DNA from: Arthonia radiata
Lineage: Eukaryota > Ascomycota > Arthoniomycetes > Arthoniales > Arthoniaceae
Assembly (NCBI GenBank): GCA_002989075.1
Contig: PSQN01000014.1
Coordinates: 62,001 to 126,000, forward strand
Reading direction: 5' to 3'
Length of the DNA stretch: 64,000 nucleotides
Shown in pieces: positions 33,962 to 44,795 of the stretch. Each line of letters opens with the position of its first letter. The stretch's first letter is position 1. The notes under the pieces are model-generated. The model was not told the origin of the DNA, made no database searches, and saw only the letters and a program-made list of their open reading frames with translations. A program made the position numbers and the translations under genes.

Positions 33962-36900
33962 ATGAAGCAAGCATCTGCTCTCCTGCTGGCTGCTGGGCTC
34001 GTTGGAGCTCAGAGCACAACACAGCAGAAGACACCTCCGCCAGCTCCGTCTGGTGTTCCTGTGAGTTCGCATAGCTTGTATTCTGTGCACACTACAGCGC
34101 TGACCATCATCTTTGCAGTTCCCGAATATCGTCTACCCAGGCTACGCGGAGCCCTATGCTCAGGCAGGCGCTCAGTCTGGCCAGACCTCCCCACCCTTCT
34201 ATCCCTCACCATGGATGTCCGGAGCAGGAAACTGGTCAGAAGCCTACAGCCAAGCGCAAGCTCTAGTGCGGCAATTGACGCTGCCTGAGAAGGTCAACTT
34301 GACTACAGGCACCGGGTACGCATCCTCGTCAAGAGCAGCGTGTCTTTGACAGAAACTGACATCTCTCTTAGATGGCAAACTGAGCGTTGCGTCGGCGAAA
34401 CCGGCTCCGTCCCTCGTCTCGGCATTCGTGGCCTTTGCATGCAAGACTCGCCATTGGGCGTCAGAGACAGTATGATCGCCACAGTCCCTTTTACCAGTAT
34501 CACTTACCGAGTTCTTTCAGCCGATTATGTTTCCGCATTTGCCGCCGGCGGTACCATTGCCGCGTCGTGGGATCGCCAGCTCATCTACCAACGTGGATAC
34601 GACATGGGCTCTGAGCACAAGGGCAAGGGCGTTGATGTCCAGCTGGGACCCGTTGTCGGACCGCTGGGCCGCGCGCCCGAAGGTGGACGAAACTGGGAAG
34701 GTTTGTGAGCGCCATTCGATCGGATTCCACATATGCTCATAGCATGGCACAGGCTTCAGTCCAGACCCTTACCTCTCCGGCGTCGCCGTCGCCGAGTCCG
34801 TACGCGGTATCCAAGATGCTGGTGTCGTTGCTTGCACTAAGCACTTCATCGCCAACGAGCAAGGTTAGTCGAATGTCAGGTTACCGCAGAGGAGACGCTG
34901 ACGTCTATAAAGAGCACTTCCGTCAAGTCGGTGAATGGGGACCAAGCGGCTATGGGTACAACATCTCGCAGGAAGTCAGCTCCAACGTTGATGACCGCAC
35001 AATGCACGAGCTGTACCTCTGGCCCTTCGCTGATGCCGTCCGTGCGGGCACTGGAGCGATCATGTGCTCTTACAACTTCATCAATGGCAGCTACGGATGC
35101 CAAAACTCCTACACCTTGAACTACCTTCTCAAGAACGAGCTCGACTTCCAAGGTTTCGTCATGTCCGATTGGGGTGCGCAGCACTCTGGCGTGGCTGGTT
35201 CACTTGCTGGTATGGACATGGCCATGCCCGGTGATACGTCTTTCGACTCACGTCTGGGCTTCTGGGGCACCAACCTCACCATCGCCGTACTGAACGGCAC
35301 TGTCCCTGAATGGCGCATGGACGACATGGTTACTCGTATCCTGGCGGCATGGTACTACGTGGGACGTGACGAGACCGCCGTACCCATCAACTTCGATTCG
35401 TGGACGCTCGACACCTATGGCCCGGAGCACTTCATCTCTAGCGAGGGCAATGCTTTGATCAACGAGCATGTCAATGTTCGTGGTGAGCATGGCGCAGACA
35501 TTCGCAAATCTGCGGCTGCTTCGACTGTCCTTCTGAAGAACAACGGCGCTCTCCCGCTTAACGCCAAGGATGTGAACTTCACTGCAGTCTTCGGGTACGA
35601 TGCGGGCGACAACCCATACGGACCCAACGGCTGCTCTGACCGCGGCTGTGACAATGGTACACTTGCCATGGGTTGGGGTTCGGGCACAGCCAACTTCCCC
35701 TATCTCGTTTCGCCTTACACCGCGATCCAGAATGAAGTCATCGCCAACGGTAACGGCCAGGTTCAAGGCCTCACTGACAACTATGCTATCTCTCAAATAG
35801 ACGTGTTGGCCCGCCAGGTGAGGCTTTTTTCTTCTTTGCAGGTTACTATTCACGTGCTGATCATCACTAGACCGGTGCGTCCATTGTCTTCGTCAACGCG
35901 GATAGTGGTGAAGGTTACATCAGCATCGACTCCAACGCCGGTGACCGCAACAACCTCACGCTGTGGGATGATGGTGACAGACTCATCACTGAAGTCGCTG
36001 GCAACTGCAGCAACACCATCGTCGTCATGCACACTGTTGGCGCCGTCCTAGTCGCTGACTGGTATGACCACCCCAACGTGACCGCCATCCTGTGGGCTGG
36101 TCTTCCCGGCCAAGAGTCTGGCAACGCCATCGCGGACGTCCTTTACGGTCGCGTAAACCCTGGTGGCAAGCTACCCTTCACCCTTGGCGAGACCCGTGCA
36201 GACTACGGTGTTGACCTCCTTTACGACCCCAACAACGGTGAAGATTCACCCCAAAACAACTTTGAGGAAGGCGTCTTCATCGATTACCGTGCTTTCGACC
36301 GACACAACACCACCCCAATCTTCGAGTTTGGCTTCGGTCTTAGCTACACCAACTTCTCTTACTCTAACCTGCAAGTCACACCCAAGAGCGCCGGCCCGTA
36401 CGTCCCTGCTTCAGGCGAGACTCTGGAGGCCCCATCGCTTGGGGAGCCAGGCAATGCAGCCGATTTTGTCTACCCTGACAATTTCACCCGCATTGGGTAC
36501 TACATCTACCCGTTCCTCAACTCCACTGACCTCGAAGCATCCTCTGGCGACCCGGAGTATGGCACCGACACCTTTATCCCAGAGGGCGGCCGTGACGGCA
36601 CACCACAGTCAATCCCCGCCGCTGGTGGCGACATTGGTGGCAACAAGGGTCTTTACGATGTTCTGTATACTGTTTCGGCTACCATCACCAACACCGGATC
36701 TTGCGTCGGTGATGAAGTTGTTCAGCTTTACCTGAGCCTTGGCGGCCCTGACGACCCAGTCGTGCAACTCCGTGGCTTTGACAGGCTCAACGGCATCCAG
36801 GCTGGCCAGACTGCCACTTTCAGCGCCGACTTGACCCGCCGCGACATCTCTAACTGGGACATTGTGTCCCAGAACTGGGTTGTGAGCGAGTACCCAAAGA

Positions 36901-36965
36901 CGGTGTTCGTTGGTGCAAGCAGCAGGAACTTGCCGCTGACGGCGCCACTGCCTGCGCCTGCATAG
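33962..36965 (+). CDS. Secreted beta-glucosidase, glycoside hydrolase family 3
   Basis: Seven exons (33962-34060, 34119-34315, 34372-34469, 34521-34700, 34753-34863, 34913-35817, 35871-36965) give 894 residues. Residues 1-16 are a signal peptide ([13 protein letters not shown]). The protein shows the GH3 N-terminal barrel ([28 protein letters not shown]) with the nucleophile Asp in [11 protein letters not shown]. The C-terminal alpha/beta sandwich ([25 protein letters not shown]) and a fibronectin-III-like tail ([16 protein letters not shown]) follow. Many N-x-S/T sites fit secretion. It removes terminal beta-linked glucose from cellobiose and other oligosaccharides. All six introns are 49-58 nt; one donor is GTTTGT. 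It opens a run of four carbohydrate-active genes in about 15 kb. Confidence 0.96.
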
Positions 36966-37231
36966 ATGGCTTTGAGCACTTGCATGCATTGATAATATTC
37001 ATACATATACCTTTCAATTCTTTGACAATTTATTCGATTAACAATTGACCATTGCTTTCAAATGATTTTCCGTCGCTGTGACATGCTTGGTCCGTGCATG
37101 CCGCCCTAGTGCGGACAGGTATCTTTGTTCCTGCATATGCTTCCGAGTCCGCATCTTTCCTGACTTCCCGATGTACTTGCGGACTCTACCTATATTCTGG
37201 CAGGTCGTAAGACTCCGTTGAACAATTCAAG

Positions 37232-38044
37232 ATGGCTCCTATTCAGATTCAAACGTCAAAGCCGATCAGCACCTCTCAGAGGTCCCCCACCTCCTCTCAG
37301 CCACCTTCACAGCAGCCCTCGAGAGCTCCATCGCCCACACGAACAGCCGCAAAGCCTCCTCCATCACCCACTACATTAGCTCCTCCACCTGCGTCCGGCC
37401 CTTCTGCGGCTGCATCCCGCTATGCTCCTGCTTCACCAACATCCACAACTCCTGCGACAAGCATGTATCCTTCAGCGCAACCAGGTGCTGCAGTGGGATC
37501 TGCGCCAACAGGCACTGCGCTACCACCTCCTCCACGATCACCCACGCGAACGACCCAGCCCTTCTCCCCACCGACTCAAGAAGGGCCTCCGCCCCCGCAA
37601 CCTGGTGCCGCGCCTGTCCCCAAAACAGCACCATCGTTTCTATCCGGCCAACCCGGAGGTGGTCCTCCACCGCCTCAGCCTGGGCCAGCACCGTCGTTGA
37701 GTCACCCACCTGGCTATCAGCAAAATCCACACGCCGGCACTTCAACAGGCGGGACAGTGGCAGCGCCAAACACATCCATGGGCATGGGCAGTCTGACACC
37801 CTTGTCCATCTCACGAAACCCCTCACCAGGTCCAACTGGTAGGTTGCAAAACCAAGGGGCGGGTTTGCCTGACCCGGGTGCGGGAGGTGGCATGCTGAAT
37901 GGTGTCTTACCCGATGGCACTGCGGAGCAGGCTGGGCAAGCGTGGACGGCGGTGAAGGGATGGGTGGGCAGCACAGCGAGTACGGTTGGCAAAAAGGCGA
38001 TTGAAGTCGAGGGGCAGGTGTGGAAGAAGGTGAATGGAGAATGA
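37232..38044 (+). CDS. Hypothetical proline-rich protein
   Basis: A single exon encodes 270 residues. About 190 residues are disordered and rich in Pro, Ser, Thr and Gly, with several PPPPQPG-type strings (EGPPPPQPGAAP, GGGPPPPQPGPAP), which could bind SH3 or WW domains. The C-terminal 45 residues are different and look folded or amphipathic (EQAGQAWTAVKGWVGSTASTVGKKAIEVEGQVWKKVNGE, given as one trailing helix-like region). No domain is recognised. It lies between the GH3 and O-methyltransferase genes on the same strand with its own 260-bp upstream gap. The base bias of a Pro-rich gene keeps the opposite strand open too, so the long antisense frame here is a shadow. Confidence 0.6.
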   Translation: MAPIQIQTSKPISTSQRSPTSSQPPSQQPSRAPSPTRTAAKPPPSPTTLAPPPASGPSAAASRYAPASPTSTTPATSMYPSAQPGAAVGSAPTGTALPPPPRSPTRTTQPFSPPTQEGPPPPQPGAAPVPKTAPSFLSGQPGGGPPPPQPGPAPSLSHPPGYQQNPHAGTSTGGTVAAPNTSMGMGSLTPLSISRNPSPGPTGRLQNQGAGLPDPGAGGGMLNGVLPDGTAEQAGQAWTAVKGWVGSTASTVGKKAIEVEGQVWKKVNGE

Positions 38045-38572
38045 AGATTATACTCAAAGTGCAGTCTGCTCCTACGAAGTTTTGCATGCAGGACGAAGCA
38101 TTGCAACCCGTGAAAGCAATCCACTTGACGACCCCACACTCATGCTTAGCAGCGGCCATTCACTGCCCATACGAATGTCCGCACTGGCAGCTGTAACTGC
38201 ATAAAAAGAACTTTCCTCCCATTGGAGGCTCGCAAGGAGCTCTGCTTACTGACATGTAAGCAAGTAACGCATCTCATCTTGACATTCCCACAGGCACAAA
38301 TAAGCCAGCAATACCCCATATTCGCCGTGAAACAGCTCCGATCCTCCCGGCCCCTGACCATCATCATTGAGGCTGAGCATCACCCCCTTTGGTAACTCGA
38401 CCTCGAGACGGACATTCCTGCTTACATAAGCCCGGGTGCCTCGGACGGACTGTATAAACACTAGCAGCAGCAAAGTCTATAAGAGCAACGCAGGGGTCGA
38501 TGGCATGAAGGGAGAGCAGTTCGGAACACCTGCATTGATCAGACACATCATATCGATTATACAAGCACTGCA
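38045..38572. other. Intergenic
   Basis: About 530 bp between two plus-strand genes. It is the likely promoter of the O-methyltransferase gene; no other feature is seen. Confidence 0.45.
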
Positions 38573-40059
38573 ATGGCTGCCAGTATCACTGAACTTGCGA
38601 ATGCAATCGCTAAAGACACTACCCTCGTCGACGACTACTTTGAAAAGCGCAACCTCCCCAAGCCGAGCTTCAACGAGGATGGCCCTTCTAACATTCGTAT
38701 TCCTCCATCATCGCCAGATGTTGCTGCAGCTCACGCTCGGGCAGTGGCAGCGACCAGAGAGCTCCATGCACTGTTGCAAGGCCCCAGTATGGGCCTACGT
38801 ACCATCTTTCAGATCAACGACTTGCTCGCTCTGCAGTTCATCTACCGCTTTGAAGTGGCCAATCATGTTCCGGTTGGCAACGACATTTCATTCGAGGAGC
38901 TCTCAAGAGCGGCCGGCATTGATCAGCAGACGCTGACGCGGGTCTTGCGATATGGCTTCACCAATTGGTTATTCAGAGAGACACGTCCAGGTTGTGTTGG
39001 TCACACTGCCGCGACGAGAGCGATGCATGATAGCAAAGGCACTCGTGATTCCGTTGGGCTCGGCGTGAATGAGGGTCTCAGCAGCTCCTTCAACGTAGTT
39101 GATGCTCTGCAAAAGTATGGGGCGTCTAGTGAGCCTAATGAGTCGGGATGGGCGCTCGCCAACAGCGCGACGCAGCCATTCTTCATGGAGCTTGCCCTTC
39201 GCCATCCCGAGCGTTCCGCCGTGGTTGCTGGAGCAATGGAGGCATACTCCGCCGGCATACCTCTGGATCCGCTGTTCGAAGCCTACGACTTTTCCGCCGC
39301 TGGTCACAAGGTCGTCGATATCGGTGGCGGTCACGGCCAAGTCAGCATTGGGATCGCCAAGCGCTATCCAGACATGCACTGCATCGTTCAAGACTTGCCC
39401 GAGGTAAGTCTCACGGTGTATATTAAGCGCTACAACTAAAGATCCTGAGTACTCTTATAGCAGCAGCCGTACCTTGCCTTGCCCGCCTGTTCACCCAGCG
39501 GCTGGCAACTGGTCCGCTGGCCTTCACTCAAAATACTCTGTTTGAGGCCTGACCACTGTTGCGCGAACGCTTTCCAGAACACGATGCGCTGACATATCGC
39601 TCTTAGGTCATAAAAGCCGCAGAGAGTACAAGAAAGGATCTGTCTGATGACATCAAGCACCGCGTCGAATATCAATTCCATGATTTCTTTGACGAACAGC
39701 CAGTCAAGGACGCAGACCTCTACCTCTACCGCGCCGTCTTCCACAACTGGTCCGACAAATACTGCTTCAAGGCCCTCAAGGCCCTCGTACCAGCGCTGAA
39801 GAAAGGCACTCGTGTCGTCATCATCGACTCTGTGATGCCTGAGCCTGGCGTGGCTCCGCCGGCTGTTGAGCGGCTGAAGATGGCAGTCGACTTGAATATG
39901 ATGACGTACTTCAACGCTCGCGAGCGCACGCTTGAAGACTGGAAGGACCTTTTCGCAAAAGCTGATGATCGTCTGAAGTTTCAAGGAGTGAAGAGTGTGG
40001 GCAAAGGGGGTCAAGCTTTCATGATGGCATCGGTCATGGAGGCTATTTGGGAGCCTTGA
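38573..40059 (+). CDS. SAM-dependent O-methyltransferase (fungal OmtA-like)
   Basis: Exons 38573-39403 and 39607-40059 give 427 residues. The N-terminal part is a winged-helix dimerisation domain (ISFEELSRAAGIDQQTLTRVLRYGF). The SAM-binding motif I is KVVDIGGGHGQVSIGIAKRYP, followed by CIVQDLPEVI. The catalytic His lies in YLYRAVFHNWSD, and GTRVVIIDSVMPEPG is the next conserved strand. This is the family of sterigmatocystin/aflatoxin-type O-methyltransferases, which methylate phenolic or polyketide hydroxyls. No polyketide synthase or other backbone gene is in the window, so no secondary-metabolite cluster is claimed. The single 203-nt intron is an introner-like element with an extended 5' part. 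Confidence 0.92.
39404..39606 (+). mobile_element. Introner-like element E (203-nt intron, extended)
   Basis: The phase-0 intron of the O-methyltransferase gene. Its 3' 100 nt match the introner family: a CTCAAAATACTCTGTTTGAG core and TGCGCTGACATATCGCTCTTAG at the end, with GCTGAC again 19 nt from the acceptor end. The head GTAAGTCTCA also matches. Between them lies extra sequence that includes a complete-looking short intron end (TTATAG at 39460), so the element may be composite. Confidence 0.65.
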
Positions 40060-40203
40060 TGGGAAGATTTGAGCTTCGTCTACGAGGTGTAGCCAGCCCA
40101 AAATACACTGAAAGTGGTTCAGCACCGCCACTATGTAAAGAAATAAAGATGTTCTCTCCACCAGGATCCCTGTTCCCTACTCCTCTCTCCCATCCAGCTT
40201 CAA

Positions 40204-41284
40204 TTAAGCCCCACACAGATTCGATCCACTCGTACTATTATACCACATCTCCACCTTCAATATTCTCAGCACGCTCTTCTCCAGCGGCGGTTTCCCCGTC
40301 CAAGTCGTCGACCCATCACTCCAATTATTCCACATCCACTGCCCGGGTCTCGTCGGCGTGTTTTCCGTAATCTCACCAGCCTGCTCGTTGTCCACGTAGA
40401 ACACCGTCCGGCCATCCAACCAATCCATGCGATACTCATGCGGCGCGCTCGTCGCATCACTCGGCGTCTTACCCACAATCTTATGGCTCGACGGCGGCGC
40501 CGGCCGCGACCCATCCAGCGGCTGATTCGTCAACTGCAGGGGCATCACGCCGCTCGCGCCGGTGTTGGCAGGCACCGAGGGATCGGTGAGGTACTCGATG
40601 TCGCATTCATTATTATTACCGTTCCACATGAAGAAGCCATGGCATGTCCCGGGCACGTCGCTCAGGATCGCAGTGGTGCGCACCGACGCGTGGAAGATGG
40701 TATTGTCAGTCGTGACGACTTCGCCGCAGTGGATTGGGCTCGTGGACTGGCCGGCGGGCACGATTAGCTGGAGGGCGTCGTCGATGATCTGTGCGTTGTC
40801 AAGCGTGGAGAGCCGCGAGTAAGGCGCGTCGTTGCTGCTGGGACCAACGGTGTTTTGGGCAACGGATAGGTCGGCCGGGAGTTGCTTGAGGGTGGTGAAG
40901 TCGTAGAGAGCGCTGGGGTGGGTTAGCAGTTTAATTTGAGAGTGTAGGGTGGAAGACGGACTAGTGAGTGAACTTTTGGCCGTCGACGTTGTCACAGGTG
41001 GGATGCCCTGTCGACTGCGGGAGGCTGCCGTAGGTGTTTGTTGCGCCGGCGGTGACGACAGAAGTAGCTCCTGAAATTTCTGAAGCTGCAGATGCTGGAG
41101 GCGCTGGGGCTGCAGCGTAGGTATTTTGGACTGAGGGTGCTGGGTTGTAGTAGGGGTTATAATAGGGGTTATAGTAGGGGTTTTGTGGAGGCCAAGCTTC
41201 GCGCGCCACGTGCAGGCGGCCATGGTCTGCAATAGTCAAGGGATACAATGAAAGGAATAAGAAGGCGTTAACGACAGAATGCAT
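40204..41284 (-). CDS. Secreted GH16-like glucanase/transglycosylase-type protein
   Basis: Exons 40974-41284 and 40204-40912 give 339 residues. Residues 1-19 form a signal peptide (VVNAFLFLSLYPLTIA). A tandem NPYY repeat follows at about residues 34-47 and then an Ala/Pro/Ser linker. The catalytic domain starts near residue 105 and carries the GH16 motif ExDxE as Glu206-Asp208-Glu210 in NNECDIEYL. It continues with HEYRMDWLDGRTVFYVDNEQAG and PGQWMWNNWSDGSTTWTG, typical of fungal GH16 proteins with a concanavalin-A-like fold. Such enzymes cut or transfer beta-glucan chains in the fungal wall or in plant material. The 61-nt intron 40913-40973 has an unusual GTTCAC donor but a good CTAAC branch and CAG acceptor, and it keeps the frame. 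Confidence 0.8.
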
Positions 41285-42500
41285 GTTGCAGGCCGAATGA
41301 TGGGTTCAATGGAACGATTGACGCTCCGTGGGAAAAGGAATGAATGATCTTGCAGAAACAGAACGCTCCGCCGGGGCTCTAAAGATGATGTGGTCCATCT
41401 TTGAAGGATCATTACGGTTTTCCAAGACCTTTCAGACACGTCTGCCGTAGGCAACGGATGAGACGAAAGGCTAACTGATGCAAGCAAAACCTACGTTGAC
41501 AACCCGTGGCGAACCGTCTTATGGTGTCACGGTCGGTTGGTTGGGCAGCCGCATTTTCGATGGCTTGCCCAACGTGATTAACTTTGGTGAGCTTCTGCAA
41601 AAATGACAGAGAGATACTAGGGTAGATCTCAAAATGGCTACTGAGTGCAAGCGAGGGACACTCCAAGTGGCTCCAAACCAAGGGCGCGGGAGGACGGGTT
41701 TCATCTGCGTGGCACGCTTCTGGGCAGCGATGGAGTGCCACGAGCCGCTCTTGTGGATTCGAGGGCGGATCAATGGGTTGTTCTGCTTCAGCTTCAGGTT
41801 TTGAGACTGCATTGGCGAAAGATGGGTCAAGCGTGGACAAGTCAATCAAGATGAGAAAACGTCTTATTGTTGATGAGGGGGGACGCGGTGGGATTTCGTG
41901 GCACACCCAAATACGTGTCTTGCCACTTGTATGAGTATCATATACTTTGTATCAGCTTGGCCATGTTCTGTCGAGAATAATGTTCTTCCCTCTTGTTTCT
42001 CTTCCCCTCTTTGACAATGGTCGAAGGAAGTTCTGGCGAGACTGAAATGCGCAACTCACCAAGACTAGCGCAGTCATGATCGTTGCTCCTCGCGAGTCAT
42101 GGGCTCCGTCCACGGTGTTGCGGCCGAGCTCACAGGCAGAGGGGCTAGGCACAGCCTCAGCGTCTCCAATCCTCCACCGCCCGAGCACGAATCTTCGCCC
42201 ATGCCCGCTTCTTGAAGCCGCGATGACTTTGCTACGTATCAGCTATAAACTGCTTGTAGGCTGTTAGGTTTGGATTCGCAGTGCATATCGTGTATTGGGG
42301 GCCAGGCTCACATCATGAGCATGTAGGCGTTGCCGGCTGTGTATCCATCCTTCAGAGTACGTGCGGGCCCGAGTCCAAGTACAGGCGTCACAGGTCAATC
42401 TGACGGCCTCTTGAAGCTGGCTTAGGCATACAGGCAGCTATCGACGTAGCGATTGCCTGTTCATCTTCGGTCAGAACCAGGCATTGGGCTGACGTGAGCC
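41285..42500. other. Long intergenic region, divergent
   Basis: About 1.2 kb between the GH16-like start (-) and the membrane-protein start (+). A 164-codon open frame on the minus strand (41412-41906) has no family-like sequence and is not called. No repeat is recognised. Confidence 0.45.
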
Positions 42501-44633
42501 ATGGAGTCTGATCAATCGCCTTCTCTTACCAATCGCGGCGCCGTTCGCTCACCGGACTCGGACGCTTGGAGTTTCGACTTTGGTGCTGCAGAGAACGTGG
42601 AGGGTGTATCTGAAGAGCGATCACCCAAGGATGAAACCAGGCGAACTGCACGTAGGCGATCACCAGAAGACCGTAGTCGACCACGTGACAAGTACAACTC
42701 CCCTCCACCAGACTATCGTTCGTCTGTGAAAGACCGCAAGCCTCCAAAGGGTATGGCGCCAGGGCTTGTTCCGAGCTATTACAATGTGGGTGCATTTTAC
42801 ACGAACCAGCCAATCCCCACCATTCAACCTGATCAATCCGTTCTCACTCGATCTGCAACCTCCCCAGCAGTACATGACGCCTCCGTCAGAGCCCCTGCTG
42901 GTTTTCAAAGGATTTTGAAAGGGTGGGACGATCACCACGCAGCAAAGCGGAGCAGGCTGAGCCGCATTTTCAAACGAGACACATATAGAAGAGCCAGCGA
43001 TGGACCTTCACCGATGCATTATCAGCCTGAGCCTAGATCAGAAGATATACTTGGTCAATCTACGCCTACTGAACTATCCGCGGACACCAGCGTCTCCATA
43101 TCCAACATATCACCAGAACGTATGAAGAATCCCATATTACCATCCGCTAACAACGCTGTAAATGGCGAGCCTTCGCGACCAAAATCACTTATAGTGCCCG
43201 TCAAATGCTTGAAAACCCCCATTGACAAGTCACAACCGAGATGGCTTGATTCACAATCGACAGTTCTCAGTCAAGATAGCCCGGCGCCCAAATCACCGAG
43301 CCCCAGCTCTGGCGTGAGCTCTGCACAATGGCGACGTGCCTCTCAAAGAACTCAACGAGCTGTTCTCGAGGATGTGGCCGAGCACGGAGACAATGAGTCG
43401 ACTCATAACGTCGTCATGCCAAGGACGCCGGTTGAGCCGGGGATGGGCACTTATGTGATGAGGTCTGCCGCATCGGCGGCCAGCGCTTACATACATGCTT
43501 TTTCCGATGGGTTGAAAGCCCTCCATGATCTGCTTCCGATCGAGCCGCCAGTACCACAGGGTCATACGCGCATACGCTGGACCTGTAGATGTGGCGATGC
43601 CTTGTTTGATGATTTCATCGAGAACGAGCCTGGAGCCGCCGAGAGACTTCAGGCTGAGCTGAATAAGCCATTGCTATCAAAGGGTCTACGCAAACACAGA
43701 CGGCTGCATTCAAGCCACCATCGATCTCGGGGAAGCGGCGGAAGTTCCACGCCGAGTCGCAGCGAGAGCAATGGAGGCTCCAGCATTTTTAGCACGGCTT
43801 CTACCCAGTCTTCTGCCACCTCCTCGGGTGACATTGGAGACATGTCGCTCAACAGTGGTGGCAGTGGTAGCTCTTCAAGGCTAAACAAATCGACCTTCAC
43901 AACGCAGGCAAATGAGACACCTCATTTGGTTCCTTTAGGCACCGAGTCTGATGTCCCATGGCTGTTGACATGCTGTAACGAAGCACGACTCACGCCGAAG
44001 CTCACACATTTATCGATGGATTCAACTACTGTCAACTCTGATCGAGATGTTGCATTGGCATTAAGACGACACTATGACAGCGTTCACACTGGCGTTAGTG
44101 CTCTTGTACGATTACGGGGCCTCAAATCGATCGATTTTGTCAAATTTGAAGTGCACCGCAACCGCTTCACTGACATCCGTGCCAAGCCGCACATGCCGCC
44201 TTATCCTCACCCGTCTGCCATTCCTGGCTACGATCCTGAACGTCCTGACAGCATCTCTTGGGCACAGACCACTGACTACTCTTTCGAGCCGGGCCATCTC
44301 GTACCACCCGTTGGTCCCCGCTATTTGATGCATCTCTTTGAGCACCCGCACGATTACGACATGGAGACCATCACACTCAAGCGCATCCCCAAGAAGCTGG
44401 GTGGCAAGCTTGACTTCGGCGTCGGCTGGGGCGTAGAGCTTGTCGAAGGTTTCGTTCACAGCCGTGTTTGGGCGCTGCTGTTTGCTCTGATGGTGACAAC
44501 CAGTGCAATCTTTATCGGAGTGTGGCTAACTCGCGGAGGTAAAGGAGATGTGCAGGGAGCTTTTGCAGTTGCAGGTTGGTTTGTTGCCTGCATTGGCATT
44601 CTAGGAGGCTGGATTGGAGCCATGGTTGAGTAA
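42501..44633 (+). CDS. Hypothetical fungal membrane protein with C-terminal hydrophobic pair
   Basis: A single exon encodes 710 residues. The N-terminal 300 residues are disordered and Ser/Pro/Arg-rich (RRSPEDRSRPRDKYNSPPPDY). A Cys-containing module follows near residue 350 (RIRWTCRCGDALFDDFIENEPGAA), then a Ser/Gly-rich linker. A folded part comes next (WLLTCCNEARLTPKLTHLSM, ALALRRHYDSVHTG, LRGLKSIDFVKFEVHRN). Two hydrophobic segments at the C-terminus (WALLFALMVTTSAIFIGVWL and AFAVAGWFVACIGILGGWIGAMV) should anchor it in a membrane. Similar fungal proteins occur as uncharacterised families as far as I recall; no function is assigned. The start at MESDQSPSL has an in-frame context that fits. 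Confidence 0.8.
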   Translation: MESDQSPSLTNRGAVRSPDSDAWSFDFGAAENVEGVSEERSPKDETRRTARRRSPEDRSRPRDKYNSPPPDYRSSVKDRKPPKGMAPGLVPSYYNVGAFYTNQPIPTIQPDQSVLTRSATSPAVHDASVRAPAGFQRILKGWDDHHAAKRSRLSRIFKRDTYRRASDGPSPMHYQPEPRSEDILGQSTPTELSADTSVSISNISPERMKNPILPSANNAVNGEPSRPKSLIVPVKCLKTPIDKSQPRWLDSQSTVLSQDSPAPKSPSPSSGVSSAQWRRASQRTQRAVLEDVAEHGDNESTHNVVMPRTPVEPGMGTYVMRSAASAASAYIHAFSDGLKALHDLLPIEPPVPQGHTRIRWTCRCGDALFDDFIENEPGAAERLQAELNKPLLSKGLRKHRRLHSSHHRSRGSGGSSTPSRSESNGGSSIFSTASTQSSATSSGDIGDMSLNSGGSGSSSRLNKSTFTTQANETPHLVPLGTESDVPWLLTCCNEARLTPKLTHLSMDSTTVNSDRDVALALRRHYDSVHTGVSALVRLRGLKSIDFVKFEVHRNRFTDIRAKPHMPPYPHPSAIPGYDPERPDSISWAQTTDYSFEPGHLVPPVGPRYLMHLFEHPHDYDMETITLKRIPKKLGGKLDFGVGWGVELVEGFVHSRVWALLFALMVTTSAIFIGVWLTRGGKGDVQGAFAVAGWFVACIGILGGWIGAMVE

Positions 44634-44795
44634 GCTGCAACGAAGCACTCGGTTACCAATCCCGTGTGACACTGGACACCCCAATCATAAGTTTGCAGCA
44701 AGCCGAACCTGCTCACTGCAGCGCCTTCAGCAGAGCGAACGATGATCTTCTGCTTTCACCCACATCTGCAACAGCCTGCTAGGCTCTATTAACTT

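Noticed and set aside
35248-35853. 201-codon open frame opposite the GH3 gene
   Set aside because: Antisense shadow of a conserved GH3 exon.
37371-38159. 262-codon open frame on the minus strand opposite the Pro-rich gene
   Set aside because: The opposite strand of a Pro-rich gene is low in stops by composition. The plus-strand protein has an ATG with a good context and a sensible C-terminus, while the minus-strand frame resembles nothing.
39436-40161. 241-codon open frame opposite the O-methyltransferase second exon
   Set aside because: Shadow of a well-supported methyltransferase exon and introner; no family-like sequence.
41412-41906. 164-codon minus-strand open frame in the 41-42 kb gap
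   Set aside because: No recognisable motif, no good splice partners and several overlapping alternatives on both strands.
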